Assembly: GCA_012510755.1 (NCBI GenBank)
Contig: JAAZHL010000235.1
Coordinates: 1-7,402, forward strand
Source: Leucobacter sp.
Lineage (GTDB): Bacteria > Actinomycetota > Actinomycetes > Actinomycetales > Microbacteriaceae
Direction of reading: 5' to 3'
DNA: 7,402 bases
The notes under the pieces are model-generated. The model was not told the origin of the DNA and ran no database searches. It saw nothing but the letters and a program-made list of their open reading frames with translations. Shown here in pieces: positions 1-6,159 of the stretch; the stretch's first letter is position 1, and the number at the start of each line of letters is the position of its first letter. Position numbers and translations under genes: made by a program.

Positions 1-11
1 GGCCTGAAGCT

Positions 12-39
12 TACGATCTACTCACCAGTAATCAATGGT
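12..39 (+). promoter_or_regulatory. Possible promoter -10 and small inverted repeat upstream of the CoA-transferase operon
   Basis: TACGAT at 12-17 matches the sigma-70 type -10 consensus TATAAT at four of six positions and lies about 46 bases before the preferred GTG start. Any -35 box would fall outside the window, so it cannot be verified. Just downstream, ACCA (24-27) and TGGT (36-39) form a short inverted repeat with an 8-base spacer, in a position where an operator could sit. Four-base arms are expected often by chance, so this is only a pointer for someone with the upstream sequence. Confidence 0.2.
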
Positions 40-63
40 CACATCATGGACGATGGAGGCGGC

Positions 64-795
64 GTGGCATCAAAAATCTACGGGACTGCAAGTGAAGCGC
101 TTGCAGAAATAGTGACTGACGGCATGACTGTCGCCGTTGGTGGCTTCGGGTTGAGCGGTATTCCCTCAAACCTGATTCGCGCACTGCGTGATTCGGGTGC
201 GAAGAACCTCACCATCGTGTCGAACAATATGGGTGTCGACGGCAAGGGGCTCGGCCTGCTGCTCGAGAACCAGCAGGTGTCAAAGGTGTTGTCGTCATAC
301 GTCGGCGAAAACAAGCTCTTCGCCGAGCAATACTTGAGCGGTGCGCTCGAGGTCGAATTTGTGCCGCAGGGCACACTCGCCGAGCGCATGCGCGCTGGGG
401 GAGTCGGCGTGCCCGGCTTCTACACCGCGACGGGCGTTGGCACTCCGATTGCTGAGGGCAAGCCTGAGGCAGAGTTCGACGGGCGTCGTTACATTCTTGA
501 GCGCGGCATCGTCGCCGACCTGGCACTGGTGCGCGCAAACATCGGTGACCGCGAGGGCAACCTGCGCTACCGCTACACGGCCCGCAACTTTAACCCTCTC
601 GCAGCCATGTGCGGCCGCATCACGCTCGCTGAAGTCGAGACGCTGAGCGACGACTATCTCGACCCCGAGCGCATCGACACCCCCGGTGTCTTCGTGCAGC
701 GGGTCGTGGTGTGTGAAGACCAGACCAAAGACATTGAACAAGTGACCACGCGCCCGCGGCCTGGCGCGTCTGACGCCGATTCGAAGGGGGCATAA
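64..795 (+). CDS. scoA: 3-oxoacid CoA-transferase, subunit A (succinyl-CoA:3-ketoacid type)
   Basis: This is the alpha subunit of a two-subunit class I CoA-transferase, which moves CoA from succinyl-CoA (or another donor) to a 3-oxoacid such as acetoacetate in the cytoplasm. The first SCOT signature is present: DGMTVAVGGFGLSGIP, about residues 19-34 counting from the GTG start. The C-terminal half carries the typical GNLRYRYTARNFNPLAAM stretch and ends with a DTPGVFVQRVV-like segment, as in bacterial ScoA proteins. At 243 residues it is a normal length. I prefer GTG at 64 because GGAGG (55-59) sits directly before it and family members begin close to this point. The in-frame ATG at 46 has no ribosome site and would add six residues rich in Asp and Gly. 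Subunit B follows after 3 bases. PcaI (3-oxoadipate CoA-transferase) is a close relative and cannot be excluded from sequence alone. Confidence 0.9.
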   Translation: MASKIYGTASEALAEIVTDGMTVAVGGFGLSGIPSNLIRALRDSGAKNLTIVSNNMGVDGKGLGLLLENQQVSKVLSSYVGENKLFAEQYLSGALEVEFVPQGTLAERMRAGGVGVPGFYTATGVGTPIAEGKPEAEFDGRRYILERGIVADLALVRANIGDREGNLRYRYTARNFNPLAAMCGRITLAEVETLSDDYLDPERIDTPGVFVQRVVVCEDQTKDIEQVTTRPRPGASDADSKGA

Positions 796-798
796 CCC

Positions 799-1443
799 AT
801 GTGGACAAGAGATGAAATGGCGGCAATCGCTGCATCTGAACTCGAAGACGGCCAATACGTGAACCTTGGCATCGGCATTCCCACGCTGGTGGCAAACCAC
901 CTGCCCGAGGGTATCGAGGTCAAGCTGCAGAGCGAGAACGGCATCTTGGGCATGGGCCCGTTCCCGTATGAGGGTGACGAAGACGCAGACCTCATCAATG
1001 CGGGCAAGCAGACCGTCACCCTGGTTCCCGGTGCGTCAATCTTTGACTCGGCAACCTCGTTTGGCATGATTCGTGGCGGCCATGTGCAGACCGCGATTCT
1101 CGGCGCAATGGAGGTTGCCGGTAACGGCGATCTCGCGAACTGGCAGATTCCAGGCAAGCTGGTGAAAGGCATGGGCGGGGCAATGGACCTGGTCGCGGGC
1201 ACTCCTCGCGTCATCGTGCTGACTGACCACGTTGCGAAAGACGGTACCGCCAAGATCGTGGCCGAATGCACCTTGCCGCTGACAGGCGCCGGTGTGGTCA
1301 ACCGCATCATCAGTGACCGGGCCGTGTTCGACGTGGTCGATGGTGCGCTCGTCTTGAAGCGTGTGGCGCCCGGGCACGACATTGATGAGCTGCGCGAGAT
1401 CACCGCAGCCGAATTTTCAGTTGAATTAGAGGAGCAGAACTGA
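799..1443 (+). CDS. scoB: 3-oxoacid CoA-transferase, subunit B (succinyl-CoA:3-ketoacid type)
   Basis: This is the beta subunit, which holds the active-site glutamate of the CoA-transferase. The second SCOT signature LQSENGILG spans residues 43-51, and Glu46 is the residue expected to form the glutamyl-CoA thioester intermediate. The upstream NLGIGIPT motif (residues 22-29) is also conserved in the family. At 214 residues it is the usual length for a separate B subunit. AAGGGGG at 784-790, inside the end of subunit A, is a good ribosome site 8 bases before the ATG, so the two subunits are probably translated together in equal amounts. The stop codon TGA shares one base with the ATG of the thiolase gene. 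The choice between acetoacetate (ScoB) and 3-oxoadipate (PcaJ) as acceptor rests on context. I favour acetoacetate, with moderate certainty. Confidence 0.9.
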   Translation: MWTRDEMAAIAASELEDGQYVNLGIGIPTLVANHLPEGIEVKLQSENGILGMGPFPYEGDEDADLINAGKQTVTLVPGASIFDSATSFGMIRGGHVQTAILGAMEVAGNGDLANWQIPGKLVKGMGGAMDLVAGTPRVIVLTDHVAKDGTAKIVAECTLPLTGAGVVNRIISDRAVFDVVDGALVLKRVAPGHDIDELREITAAEFSVELEEQN

Positions 1444-2618
1444 TGGGCGCATTGCTCGCGGGCTATGCTCGCACGCCATTCGTGAAATTCAATGGTCAGT
1501 TTGCTGACCAGCCGGCCACGGTGCTCGGCGCAGACGCGGTGAAGGCTGCGCTCGCCCGCGCTGGCGTGTCGCCCGACCAGGTCGACCAGGTGATCGGCGG
1601 TCAGGTGTTGCAGGCCGGTGCCGGCCAGAACACTGCGCGCCAAACCGCTGTTGCTGCGGGCTTGTCGATGAACGTGCCAGCGCAGACGCTGAATGTTGTG
1701 TGTTTGTCTGGCTCTGAGGCGGTTGCGCAGGCCGCTCGGCTCATCAACGCTGGTGAGGCAGAGGTCGTCGTGGCAGTCGGCCAAGAGTCGATGTCGCTTG
1801 CACCGCACGTGATTCCATTGCGCGCGGGCACGAAATACGGCAACGCCAAGATGATTGACACCCTCGACTACGATGCGCTCACCGATGCGTTCGATCAGGT
1901 CGGCATGGGCGCGCTGACCGAGCAGGGCAACCGCCCTCTCGGTCTGACTCGCGAAGAGCAGGATGAGTTCGCTGCCGCCTCGCACCAGCGGGCCGCTGCG
2001 TCGGCCGATTTCTTGGCGGGTGAAATCGAACCTTTCACGATCAGTTCGCGCCGCGGTGACACGGCGGTGTCGGCAGATGATGGTGTGCGCGCTGAGACTA
2101 CAGCTGAGACGCTGGGGGGCCTGCGACCGGCATTTGCTGCAGCCGGCACGATTACCGCAGGCAGTGCCTCGCAGATCACAGACGGTGCTGCAGCGCTCGT
2201 TATTGTGAGCGATGCGGCCGCAGAGCGGCTGGGGCTCAACCCCATTGCGCGCATCGAGGCTGCCGGGTTTGTTGCAGGGCCCGACCCGCAGCTGCACTCG
2301 CAGCCAGCACGGGCCATTGCGGCGGCACTGGCTAAGGTTGACGGCGGCGCGAGCGCGTCAGACTTGGTTGCGGTCGAGATCAACGAGGCGTTTGCTGCGG
2401 TCGGTCTGCAATCGACGAAGGAGCTAGGGCTCGATCCCGCAATTGTGAATCAGCACGGTGGTGCGATCGCGCTCGGGCACCCACTCGGTGCATCTGGGGC
2501 GCGCGTTGTCGGCACGTTGGCGCGCCAGTTGGCTGCTGCCGGCAGTGGATCGCTCGGCGCAGCCGCGCTCTGTGGCGGCGGTGGCCAGGGCAGCGCAATT
2601 GTGCTGCGTGCGCTCTAG
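1443..2618 (+). CDS. Thiolase, acetyl-CoA acetyltransferase family
   Basis: This 391-residue protein is a full-length thiolase that should split a 3-oxoacyl-CoA, most likely acetoacetyl-CoA, into acetyl-CoA units, or run the reverse condensation. The catalytic set is complete: nucleophile Cys87 in NVVCLSG, Asn314 in NEAFA, His346 in GHPLGASG and the second Cys377 in ALCGGGGQG. The SQITDGAAA segment near 244-251 is typical of the AtoB-like branch. The usual VNxNGGAIALGHP stretch reads VNQHGGAIALGHP here, a mild variation. AGAGGAG at 1428-1434 is a strong ribosome site 8 bases before the ATG. The gene overlaps scoB by one base and is last in the operon. With a CoA-transferase directly upstream, the pair makes 3-oxoacid activation followed by thiolysis. 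The alternative is 3-oxoadipyl-CoA thiolase (PcaF); no other pca gene is visible in the window. Confidence 0.88.
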   Translation: MGALLAGYARTPFVKFNGQFADQPATVLGADAVKAALARAGVSPDQVDQVIGGQVLQAGAGQNTARQTAVAAGLSMNVPAQTLNVVCLSGSEAVAQAARLINAGEAEVVVAVGQESMSLAPHVIPLRAGTKYGNAKMIDTLDYDALTDAFDQVGMGALTEQGNRPLGLTREEQDEFAAASHQRAAASADFLAGEIEPFTISSRRGDTAVSADDGVRAETTAETLGGLRPAFAAAGTITAGSASQITDGAAALVIVSDAAAERLGLNPIARIEAAGFVAGPDPQLHSQPARAIAAALAKVDGGASASDLVAVEINEAFAAVGLQSTKELGLDPAIVNQHGGAIALGHPLGASGARVVGTLARQLAAAGSGSLGAAALCGGGGQGSAIVLRAL

Positions 2619-2638
2619 GCGCTACCGACACTCAGTTT

Positions 2639-2682
2639 GACGAGGGCGTCTCCGCATCTGCCCATGCGGGGACGCCCTCGTC
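2639..2682 (+). terminator. Strong hairpin terminator after the CoA-transferase/thiolase operon
   Basis: Bases 2639-2657 pair with 2664-2682 to form a 19-base-pair stem with a six-base loop (CTGCCC). The only non-Watson-Crick pair is one G-T wobble (2651 with 2670). It starts 20 bases after the thiolase stop codon. There is no clear T-run after the stem (the sequence continues GTCACTCTACTG), so it resembles the U-poor terminators common in high-GC actinobacteria. The near-perfect symmetry means it could also stop transcription arriving from the right. Confidence 0.8.
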
Positions 2683-2711
2683 GTCACTCTACTGTGCCGG
2701 GATCAGAGTGC

Positions 2712-2780
2712 GCCGCACTACCGCCCCGCCGCACTACCTCGCCGCACTACCGCCCCGCCGCACTACCTCGCCGCATCACC
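2712..2780. repeat. Nested tandem repeat, two 29-base units plus a partial third
   Basis: Two identical 29-base units lie at 2712-2740 and 2741-2769, followed by a degenerate start of a third at 2770-2780. Each unit contains the core GCCGCACTACC twice, so five cores follow one another with alternating spacing of 16 and 13 bases; the last is altered to GCCGCATCACC. The + strand is C-rich. I see no coding sense: open frames through it are Arg/Pro/His-rich and repeat-driven. Slippage during replication is the likely origin. No function is apparent. Confidence 0.85.
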
Positions 2781-2836
2781 ACGCCACACCGGAGCACCGC
2801 CCACACGCCCCACACGCCCCACCGCCGCCACCACTA
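2781..2836. other. C-rich low-complexity spacer with a 9-base direct repeat
   Basis: This stretch continues the strand bias of the repeat before it. ACACGCCCC occurs twice in tandem (2803-2811 and 2812-2820), within runs of CCC and CCCC. On the minus strand this gives three G-runs of three or four separated by six-base linkers, which could help form a weak G-quadruplex, although a fourth full G-run is missing. No gene, RNA or promoter is recognisable here. Confidence 0.5.
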
Positions 2837-2905
2837 CGGTCGGAGATCGGCCTTCTGTCGGAGGACTAGTCCCAAAACCTCCGACCGGGCGCTGATCTCC
2901 GACCG
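2837..2905. repeat. Nested inverted repeat (long hairpin or REP/MITE-like element)
   Basis: The outer arms are 2837-2848 and 2894-2905, a perfect 12-base match (CGGTCGGAGATC against GATCTCCGACCG), extended inward by a G-T wobble and two more pairs to 2851/2891. Inside is a second perfect 8-base pairing, GTCGGAGG (2857-2864) with CCTCCGAC (2878-2885). The centre includes the 10-base palindrome GGACTAGTCC (2863-2872). The outer and inner left arms share the word GTCGGAG, as though one motif was used twice. It lies between a tandem repeat and a truncated gene, which suits a mobile palindromic element such as a REP/BIME or MITE remnant. It could also be an I-shaped terminator for the minus-strand gene. 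A single copy cannot decide between these. Confidence 0.7.
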
Positions 2906-2934
2906 CAGCGGCGAGGCTGCGCGCTCGAGGCGTG

Positions 2935-3275
2935 TCAACAGCGTGCTGTTTGCGCGGTTTCAAGCATCGAAAGCCAGTCGTCCAGCGGTGCCTGTGCGAG
3001 CCCTGAACGATTGAACAGTGAGTTTGCCGGGGTCGCTTGAATCTGCGGACGATGCACAGCGTCGAGAAATACATATTCGGCGATATTGAGCTGTTTTGAG
3101 GCCGCAGGGTTCTTATTGATGGACTTCGCAATCACCGCACCCGCACCGGCATCGATGCATACGGTGATGCCCTCGAGATCCTTGGTGAGCCGAGATCCAT
3201 GGTGAGCTCAGAAGCGCCGACCCAGACCGGGTTCTTGAACTGCCGCCCAAGGAGGTGGGTACTGAGATCGGCCAT
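2935..3275 (-). pseudogene. Dihydroorotate dehydrogenase-family flavoprotein, frameshifted and truncated
   Basis: Read on the minus strand from an ATG at 3275-3273, the sequence begins MADLSTHLLGRQFKNPVWVG, which looks like the N-terminus of class 1 dihydroorotate dehydrogenase/PreA-type flavoproteins. A GAGGAT ribosome-like site precedes it. The frame breaks at a 17-base tandem duplication (3174-3190 and 3191-3207). Removing one copy restores a sensible protein that continues TKDLEGITVCIDAGAGAVIA, then KSINKNP, and on to a TGA at 2937-2935. That gives 107 codons, against roughly 300 or more in intact relatives. Lys45 of the repaired frame (AKS) matches the conserved flavin-contacting lysine region near the N-terminus. 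Most of the FMN-binding barrel is missing, and similarity ends close to the inverted repeat at 2905. The family assignment is by motif recognition and is moderately sure; the broken state is clear from the sequence. Confidence 0.65.
3174..3207. repeat. 17-base tandem duplication inside the pseudogene
   Basis: CGAGATCCTTGGTGAGC (3174-3190) is followed at once by CGAGATCCATGGTGAGC (3191-3207), differing only at one base (T3182 against A3199). Seventeen is not a multiple of three, so the duplication shifts the minus-strand reading frame. Deleting one copy joins GASELT to KDLEGITV in a single frame. This is the visible inactivating lesion of the flavoprotein gene. Confidence 0.85.
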
Positions 3276-3311
3276 CGGATCCTCGTCACTTCACAGAAAC
3301 CTAAAAAGAAT

Positions 3312-3340
3312 ATTTCAATTGCAGGCTACCGAGGTATCAA
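3312..3340 (-). promoter_or_regulatory. Candidate relic promoter of the minus-strand pseudogene
   Basis: On the minus strand, TTGATA (3340-3335; five of six matches to TTGACA) is followed after exactly 17 bases by TGAAAT (3317-3312; four of six matches to TATAAT). The -10 box ends about 37 bases before the pseudogene ATG. The spacing is ideal, but the A/T-rich region makes chance matches likely. If it still works, it would drive a short non-functional message toward the inverted repeat. Confidence 0.3.
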
Positions 3341-3373
3341 AAATCACGACTCGGTCACAGAAAACCCGCCAAC

Positions 3374-3402
3374 TTGACGATCTGCGAAACAACGCCTACT
3401 TT
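3374..3402 (+). promoter_or_regulatory. Candidate promoter of the ABC transporter operon
   Basis: TTGACG (3374-3379; five of six matches to TTGACA) and TACTTT (3397-3402; matches the key T, A and final T of TATAAT) are separated by 17 bases. Transcription would start near 3408-3412 and give a leader of about 50 bases before the ATG at 3461. No other box pair on this strand of the intergenic region fits as well. It overlaps or adjoins the palindrome at 3411-3425, which suggests control. Confidence 0.45.
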
Positions 3403-3410
3403 AATCTTGT

Positions 3411-3425
3411 AACCTGAATCAGGTT
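3411..3425. promoter_or_regulatory. Candidate operator: 15-base odd palindrome
   Basis: AACCTGAATCAGGTT is a perfect 7-base inverted repeat around one central A. It sits right where transcription from the predicted promoter would start, the classic place for a repressor to block it. The size and symmetry suit a dimeric helix-turn-helix regulator such as a GntR or TetR family member, but no regulator gene lies in the window and the arms are too short to name the family. As RNA the 1-base loop could not fold well, so a DNA-binding site is more likely than a hairpin. Confidence 0.45.
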
Positions 3426-3460
3426 TCATAAACCCCCTTCCAAAGACGAAAGGCAAGCGC

Positions 3461-4651
3461 ATGCGCGTTTCAAAGAAACTAGGTCTGGGCATTGCAGCGC
3501 TCTCTGCAGCCCTCGTGATGTCGGCGTGTGCGCCGTCTGCAGACGCAGGCAGCGACGGCGGCGATGGTGCGGCACTGGCAGAGGTCACGGTCGGTGTCAT
3601 CACCAGTGAGACCGGCCCGCTCGAGAGCTACGGTAAGCAGTACCTCGACGGCTTCAGAGCAGGTCTCGACTATGCGACCGACGGCACCGGTGAAGTTGAC
3701 GGCACCAAGATCAACATCGAATACCGTGATGATGCAGGCGACCCCGACAAGGCAGTCACCATTGCGAAAGAGCTGATCGGTGAGGGCATCAACATTATCG
3801 CCGGCAGCGCCTCGTCAGGTGTTGCGGGCGTGCTCGCAGAGCAGGCCGCGCAAAACCAGGTGCTCTTCGTCTCTGGCCCCGCTGCAGCTGACGCGCTGAC
3901 CGGTGTCAACGAATACACTTTCCGGTCAGGCCGCCAAAGCGCGCAAGACGTCGCCACCGCCGGTACCTTCATCGATGACATCAGCGGCAAGAAGGTCGTC
4001 GTCTACGCACAAGACACCGCCTTTGGTCAGGGCAACGTCGCTGCAGTTGACGCGATTCTCGGCGCCCAGGGTGCCGTCGTTGAGTCAGTGCTCGTGGCAG
4101 AAGATGTGACCGAGTTCACTCCCTTCGCGCAGCAGGTGCTGTCGGCAAGCCCCGACCTCGTCTTCGTGGCATGGGCAGGCGCAACCTCGGGCGCGATGTG
4201 GCAGGCAATGAGCCAGCAGGGCGTCTTCGAGCAGGTGCCGGTCGTGACCGGTCTCGGCGATTCGGTGACCTTCGGCGCATACGGCGAAGCAACCGAGGGC
4301 ATCAGCTTCTTGAACCACTACTTCCCCGGCGCACCAAGCAACGCGATCAACGATGAGATGGTCGCAGCGGTTGAGGCAGCAGGCGGCACCCCTGACCTCT
4401 TCACTCCAGACGGGTTCAACGCAGCCATCATGATCGTGCAGGCGATCAAGGAGGGCCAGGGCGACGTGCAGGCCATGATCTCGGCGCTTGAGGGCTTCGA
4501 GTTCGAGGGCCCGAAGGGCACGAACGTGGTTCGCGCTGCAGACCACGCACTGATTCAAGACATGTACCAGGTCAAGCTCACAGCTGACGGCGCAGGCGGC
4601 TTCACGCCCGAACTCGTCGCTGTCGTGCCTGCCGATCAGGTCACACCCTAA
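3461..4651 (+). CDS. ABC transporter substrate-binding lipoprotein, branched-chain amino acid (HAAT) family
   Basis: This is the extracellular ligand-catching protein of the transporter encoded downstream. Residues 1-23 form a lipoprotein signal: a basic start (RVSKK), a hydrophobic core and the lipobox MSAC, with Cys23 as the lipid-anchored residue. A flexible Gly/Ala/Asp/Ser linker runs to about residue 40. The rest is a type 1 periplasmic-binding fold (Peripla_BP_6), starting EVTVGVITSETGPLESYG and containing the AGSASSGVAGVLAE stretch that in this family lines the ligand cleft, then the FRSGRQSAQD segment after the first lobe. At 396 residues it is normal for the family. GAAAGG at 3448-3453 gives a ribosome site 7 bases before the ATG. 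Relatives bind leucine, isoleucine and valine, but others bind amides, urea or aromatic acids, so the ligand is open. It is first in the operon and lies 33 bases before the livG-like gene. Confidence 0.88.
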   Translation: MRVSKKLGLGIAALSAALVMSACAPSADAGSDGGDGAALAEVTVGVITSETGPLESYGKQYLDGFRAGLDYATDGTGEVDGTKINIEYRDDAGDPDKAVTIAKELIGEGINIIAGSASSGVAGVLAEQAAQNQVLFVSGPAAADALTGVNEYTFRSGRQSAQDVATAGTFIDDISGKKVVVYAQDTAFGQGNVAAVDAILGAQGAVVESVLVAEDVTEFTPFAQQVLSASPDLVFVAWAGATSGAMWQAMSQQGVFEQVPVVTGLGDSVTFGAYGEATEGISFLNHYFPGAPSNAINDEMVAAVEAAGGTPDLFTPDGFNAAIMIVQAIKEGQGDVQAMISALEGFEFEGPKGTNVVRAADHALIQDMYQVKLTADGAGGFTPELVAVVPADQVTP

Positions 4652-4684
4652 TCGGGTTTTTCTAACCTAGTGAGGTAGCAGAAC

Positions 4685-5449
4685 ATGCACACCCCAACCC
4701 CATCAGCCCTACGCATCGACGGCCTCGGCCTGCAGATCGGCGGCGCCACGATTCTCAAAGACGTCAACCTCGACGTCGCTGAGGGAGCCATCGTGGGCGT
4801 CATCGGCCCGAACGGTGCCGGTAAGACGACGCTCTTCAACACGATCTCAGGTTTGGTCACCCCGACCAGCGGCACTGTGCACATGCACGGTACAGACATC
4901 ACGAAGACGTCGGTGCCAGCCCGGGCTCGAATGGGGTTGGGGCGCACGTTTCAAACCTCGAGCTACTTTCCGGGCCTGAGCGTGCTAGAGAATGTGCGTC
5001 TCGCCGCTCAGGTCGCGGAAGGCGGCAACTACTCACTTTTTCGGTTTCCGAGCTCGGGTGATGCCGCCACCAAGCGTGCACACGAGACACTCGAAATCGT
5101 GGGTCTCGACCACAAAGCCTTTACCAAGGCGGGCGATATCTCGCACGGCGACAAGCGCAAGCTCGAGATCGCTGTGCTGCTCGTGACCGACGCAAAGCTT
5201 GTGCTGCTCGACGAACCAATGGCTGGCGTCGCCTCAGGTGACGTCGCCGGTCTCTTACAGAACATCAAAGACATGCAGCGCGAAAAGCAGTGCACCGTGC
5301 TGATGGTCGAGCACCACATTGATGTGCTGCTTGGCTTCGTCGACATGGTCGCCGTGATGCACTTCGGCAACATCATCGCCTACGACACCCCGCAAGAGAT
5401 CATGAACAACCCGACAGTGCAAAGTGCCTACCTAGGAACGGCCGCATGA
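4685..5449 (+). CDS. livG: ABC transporter ATP-binding protein, LivG-like
   Basis: This is one of the two ATPases that power the transporter from the cytoplasmic side. Walker A is GPNGAGKTT (residues 41-49), the Q-loop glutamine is Gln90 in GRTFQ, Walker B is KLVLLDEP (171-178) with catalytic Glu177, and the switch histidine is His210 in MVEHH. The ABC signature is divergent, ISHGDKRKLEIA (152-163), where many ABC ATPases have LSGGQ; SHG/SYG variants are normal in the LivG branch. The LivG-type insert between the Q-loop and the signature (about 105-130) is present. At 254 residues it is full length. GAGG at 4672-4675 lies 9 bases before the ATG. The gene ends in an ATGA overlap with the second ATPase, which suggests coupled translation. 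Confidence 0.88.
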   Translation: MHTPTPSALRIDGLGLQIGGATILKDVNLDVAEGAIVGVIGPNGAGKTTLFNTISGLVTPTSGTVHMHGTDITKTSVPARARMGLGRTFQTSSYFPGLSVLENVRLAAQVAEGGNYSLFRFPSSGDAATKRAHETLEIVGLDHKAFTKAGDISHGDKRKLEIAVLLVTDAKLVLLDEPMAGVASGDVAGLLQNIKDMQREKQCTVLMVEHHIDVLLGFVDMVAVMHFGNIIAYDTPQEIMNNPTVQSAYLGTAA

Positions 5450-6159
5450 ACCCCATTCTTGAAGTCTCACACCTGCAGTGCAGCATCGCTGGTCAGCAGG
5501 TCGTTGAAGACGTTTCGTTTACAGTCCCGCCAACCGGCATCACCGCGGTGCTCGGCCGCAACGGCGCGGGGAAGACCTCGACGCTGCGCGGCATCATGGG
5601 CCTCATCTCACGCAAGGGTGAGGTGAAGCTCGACGGCACCCGAATCGACACCATGCCGCCGCACAAGTTGGTGCAGTTGGGCATCGGGTATGTGCCCGAG
5701 GATCGCGAGGTCTTCGCCTCGCTGTCAGTGGCCGAAAACCTAGCGCTTGCCGAACGGCAGGCCAACCCGCGTCGAGAGTTCGTGGCTGAACTGTTTCCTG
5801 ATCTGGTGCAGCGCCGCAATCAGGCTGCCGGCACGCTGTCGGGTGGTCAGCAGCAAATGGTCTCGGTCGCTCGCGCACTGCTCAACGACAACAAGATCTT
5901 GCTGGTAGACGAGCCCACCAAGGGGCTCGCCCCCAAAATCGTCAACGAAGTGGCCGACGCGCTGCTCGAGGCGTCAAAGCTCGTTCCGATCCTGCTCGTT
6001 GAGCAGAACCTTGAGGTGGTTCGTCGCTTGGCCGACGGTGCAATCGTAATCGGCAGCGGCCGAGTGGTGCACACGGGGTCGGCTCGCGCGATCCTCGACG
6101 ATGAAAGCCTCACCAAACAATTGCTTGGCGTGCATGCCGAAGAGGAGGCGCACTCATGA
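5446..6159 (+). CDS. livF: ABC transporter ATP-binding protein, LivF-like
   Basis: This is the second ATPase subunit, expected to pair with the LivG-like protein beneath the two permeases. Walker A is GRNGAGKTS (37-45), the ABC signature is LSGGQQQ (131-137) and Walker B is ILLVDEP (151-157) with Glu156. The segment GYVPEDREVFASLSVAENL (81-99) is characteristic of LivF. The switch-loop position reads LVEQN with Gln187 instead of histidine, a known feature of LivF proteins, so it is not a defect. At 237 residues it is the usual length. It overlaps the gene on each side by four bases (ATGA), and a purine-rich stretch (GAAGAGGAGG, about 6140-6149) just before its end can serve as ribosome site for the permease gene. 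Confidence 0.9.
   Translation: MNPILEVSHLQCSIAGQQVVEDVSFTVPPTGITAVLGRNGAGKTSTLRGIMGLISRKGEVKLDGTRIDTMPPHKLVQLGIGYVPEDREVFASLSVAENLALAERQANPRREFVAELFPDLVQRRNQAAGTLSGGQQQMVSVARALLNDNKILLVDEPTKGLAPKIVNEVADALLEASKLVPILLVEQNLEVVRRLADGAIVIGSGRVVHTGSARAILDDESLTKQLLGVHAEEEAHS

Noticed and set aside
654..2297. A 547-codon open frame on the minus strand opposite the CoA-transferase and thiolase genes.
   Set aside because: It is a shadow of GC-rich codon use in the real + strand genes. Its translation is Arg/Ser/Cys-rich, with no recognisable domain, while the + strand genes carry complete catalytic motifs.
2712..2905. Possible CRISPR array or attachment site, considered because of regular repeats and a palindrome.
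   Set aside because: Repeat units are directly adjacent with no unique spacers, there are no cas genes, and no integrase or tRNA gene is present.
2637..3014. A 125-codon + strand open frame covering the terminator, tandem repeat and inverted repeat.
   Set aside because: It starts in a terminator stem, is made of repeat-driven Arg/Pro/His/Thr runs and has no ribosome site or family resemblance.
2763..3131. A 122-codon minus-strand open frame overlapping the pseudogene in another frame.
   Set aside because: The overlapping frame with flavoprotein-like sequence explains this DNA better; this one is low-complexity across the repeat region.
3199..3417. A 72-codon + strand open frame in the transporter promoter region.
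   Set aside because: It runs antisense to the start of the pseudogene and through the A/T-rich promoter region, has no ribosome site and resembles nothing I know.
3457..3466. Palindrome GCGCATGCGC over the start codon of the substrate-binding protein.
   Set aside because: It is ten bases of GC-rich sequence around ATG, and likely arises by chance from an Arg codon after the start.
4645..4661. ACCC-TAATC-GGGT followed by five T bases at the end of the substrate-binding protein gene, like a tiny terminator.
   Set aside because: The stem is only four pairs and unlikely to stop transcription. At most it could lower read-through slightly; the downstream genes clearly belong to the same operon.
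5446..6159. Loss of the switch histidine (Gln187) in the LivF-like ATPase as a possible defect.
   Set aside because: Glutamine at this place (LVEQN) is the normal state in LivF proteins.
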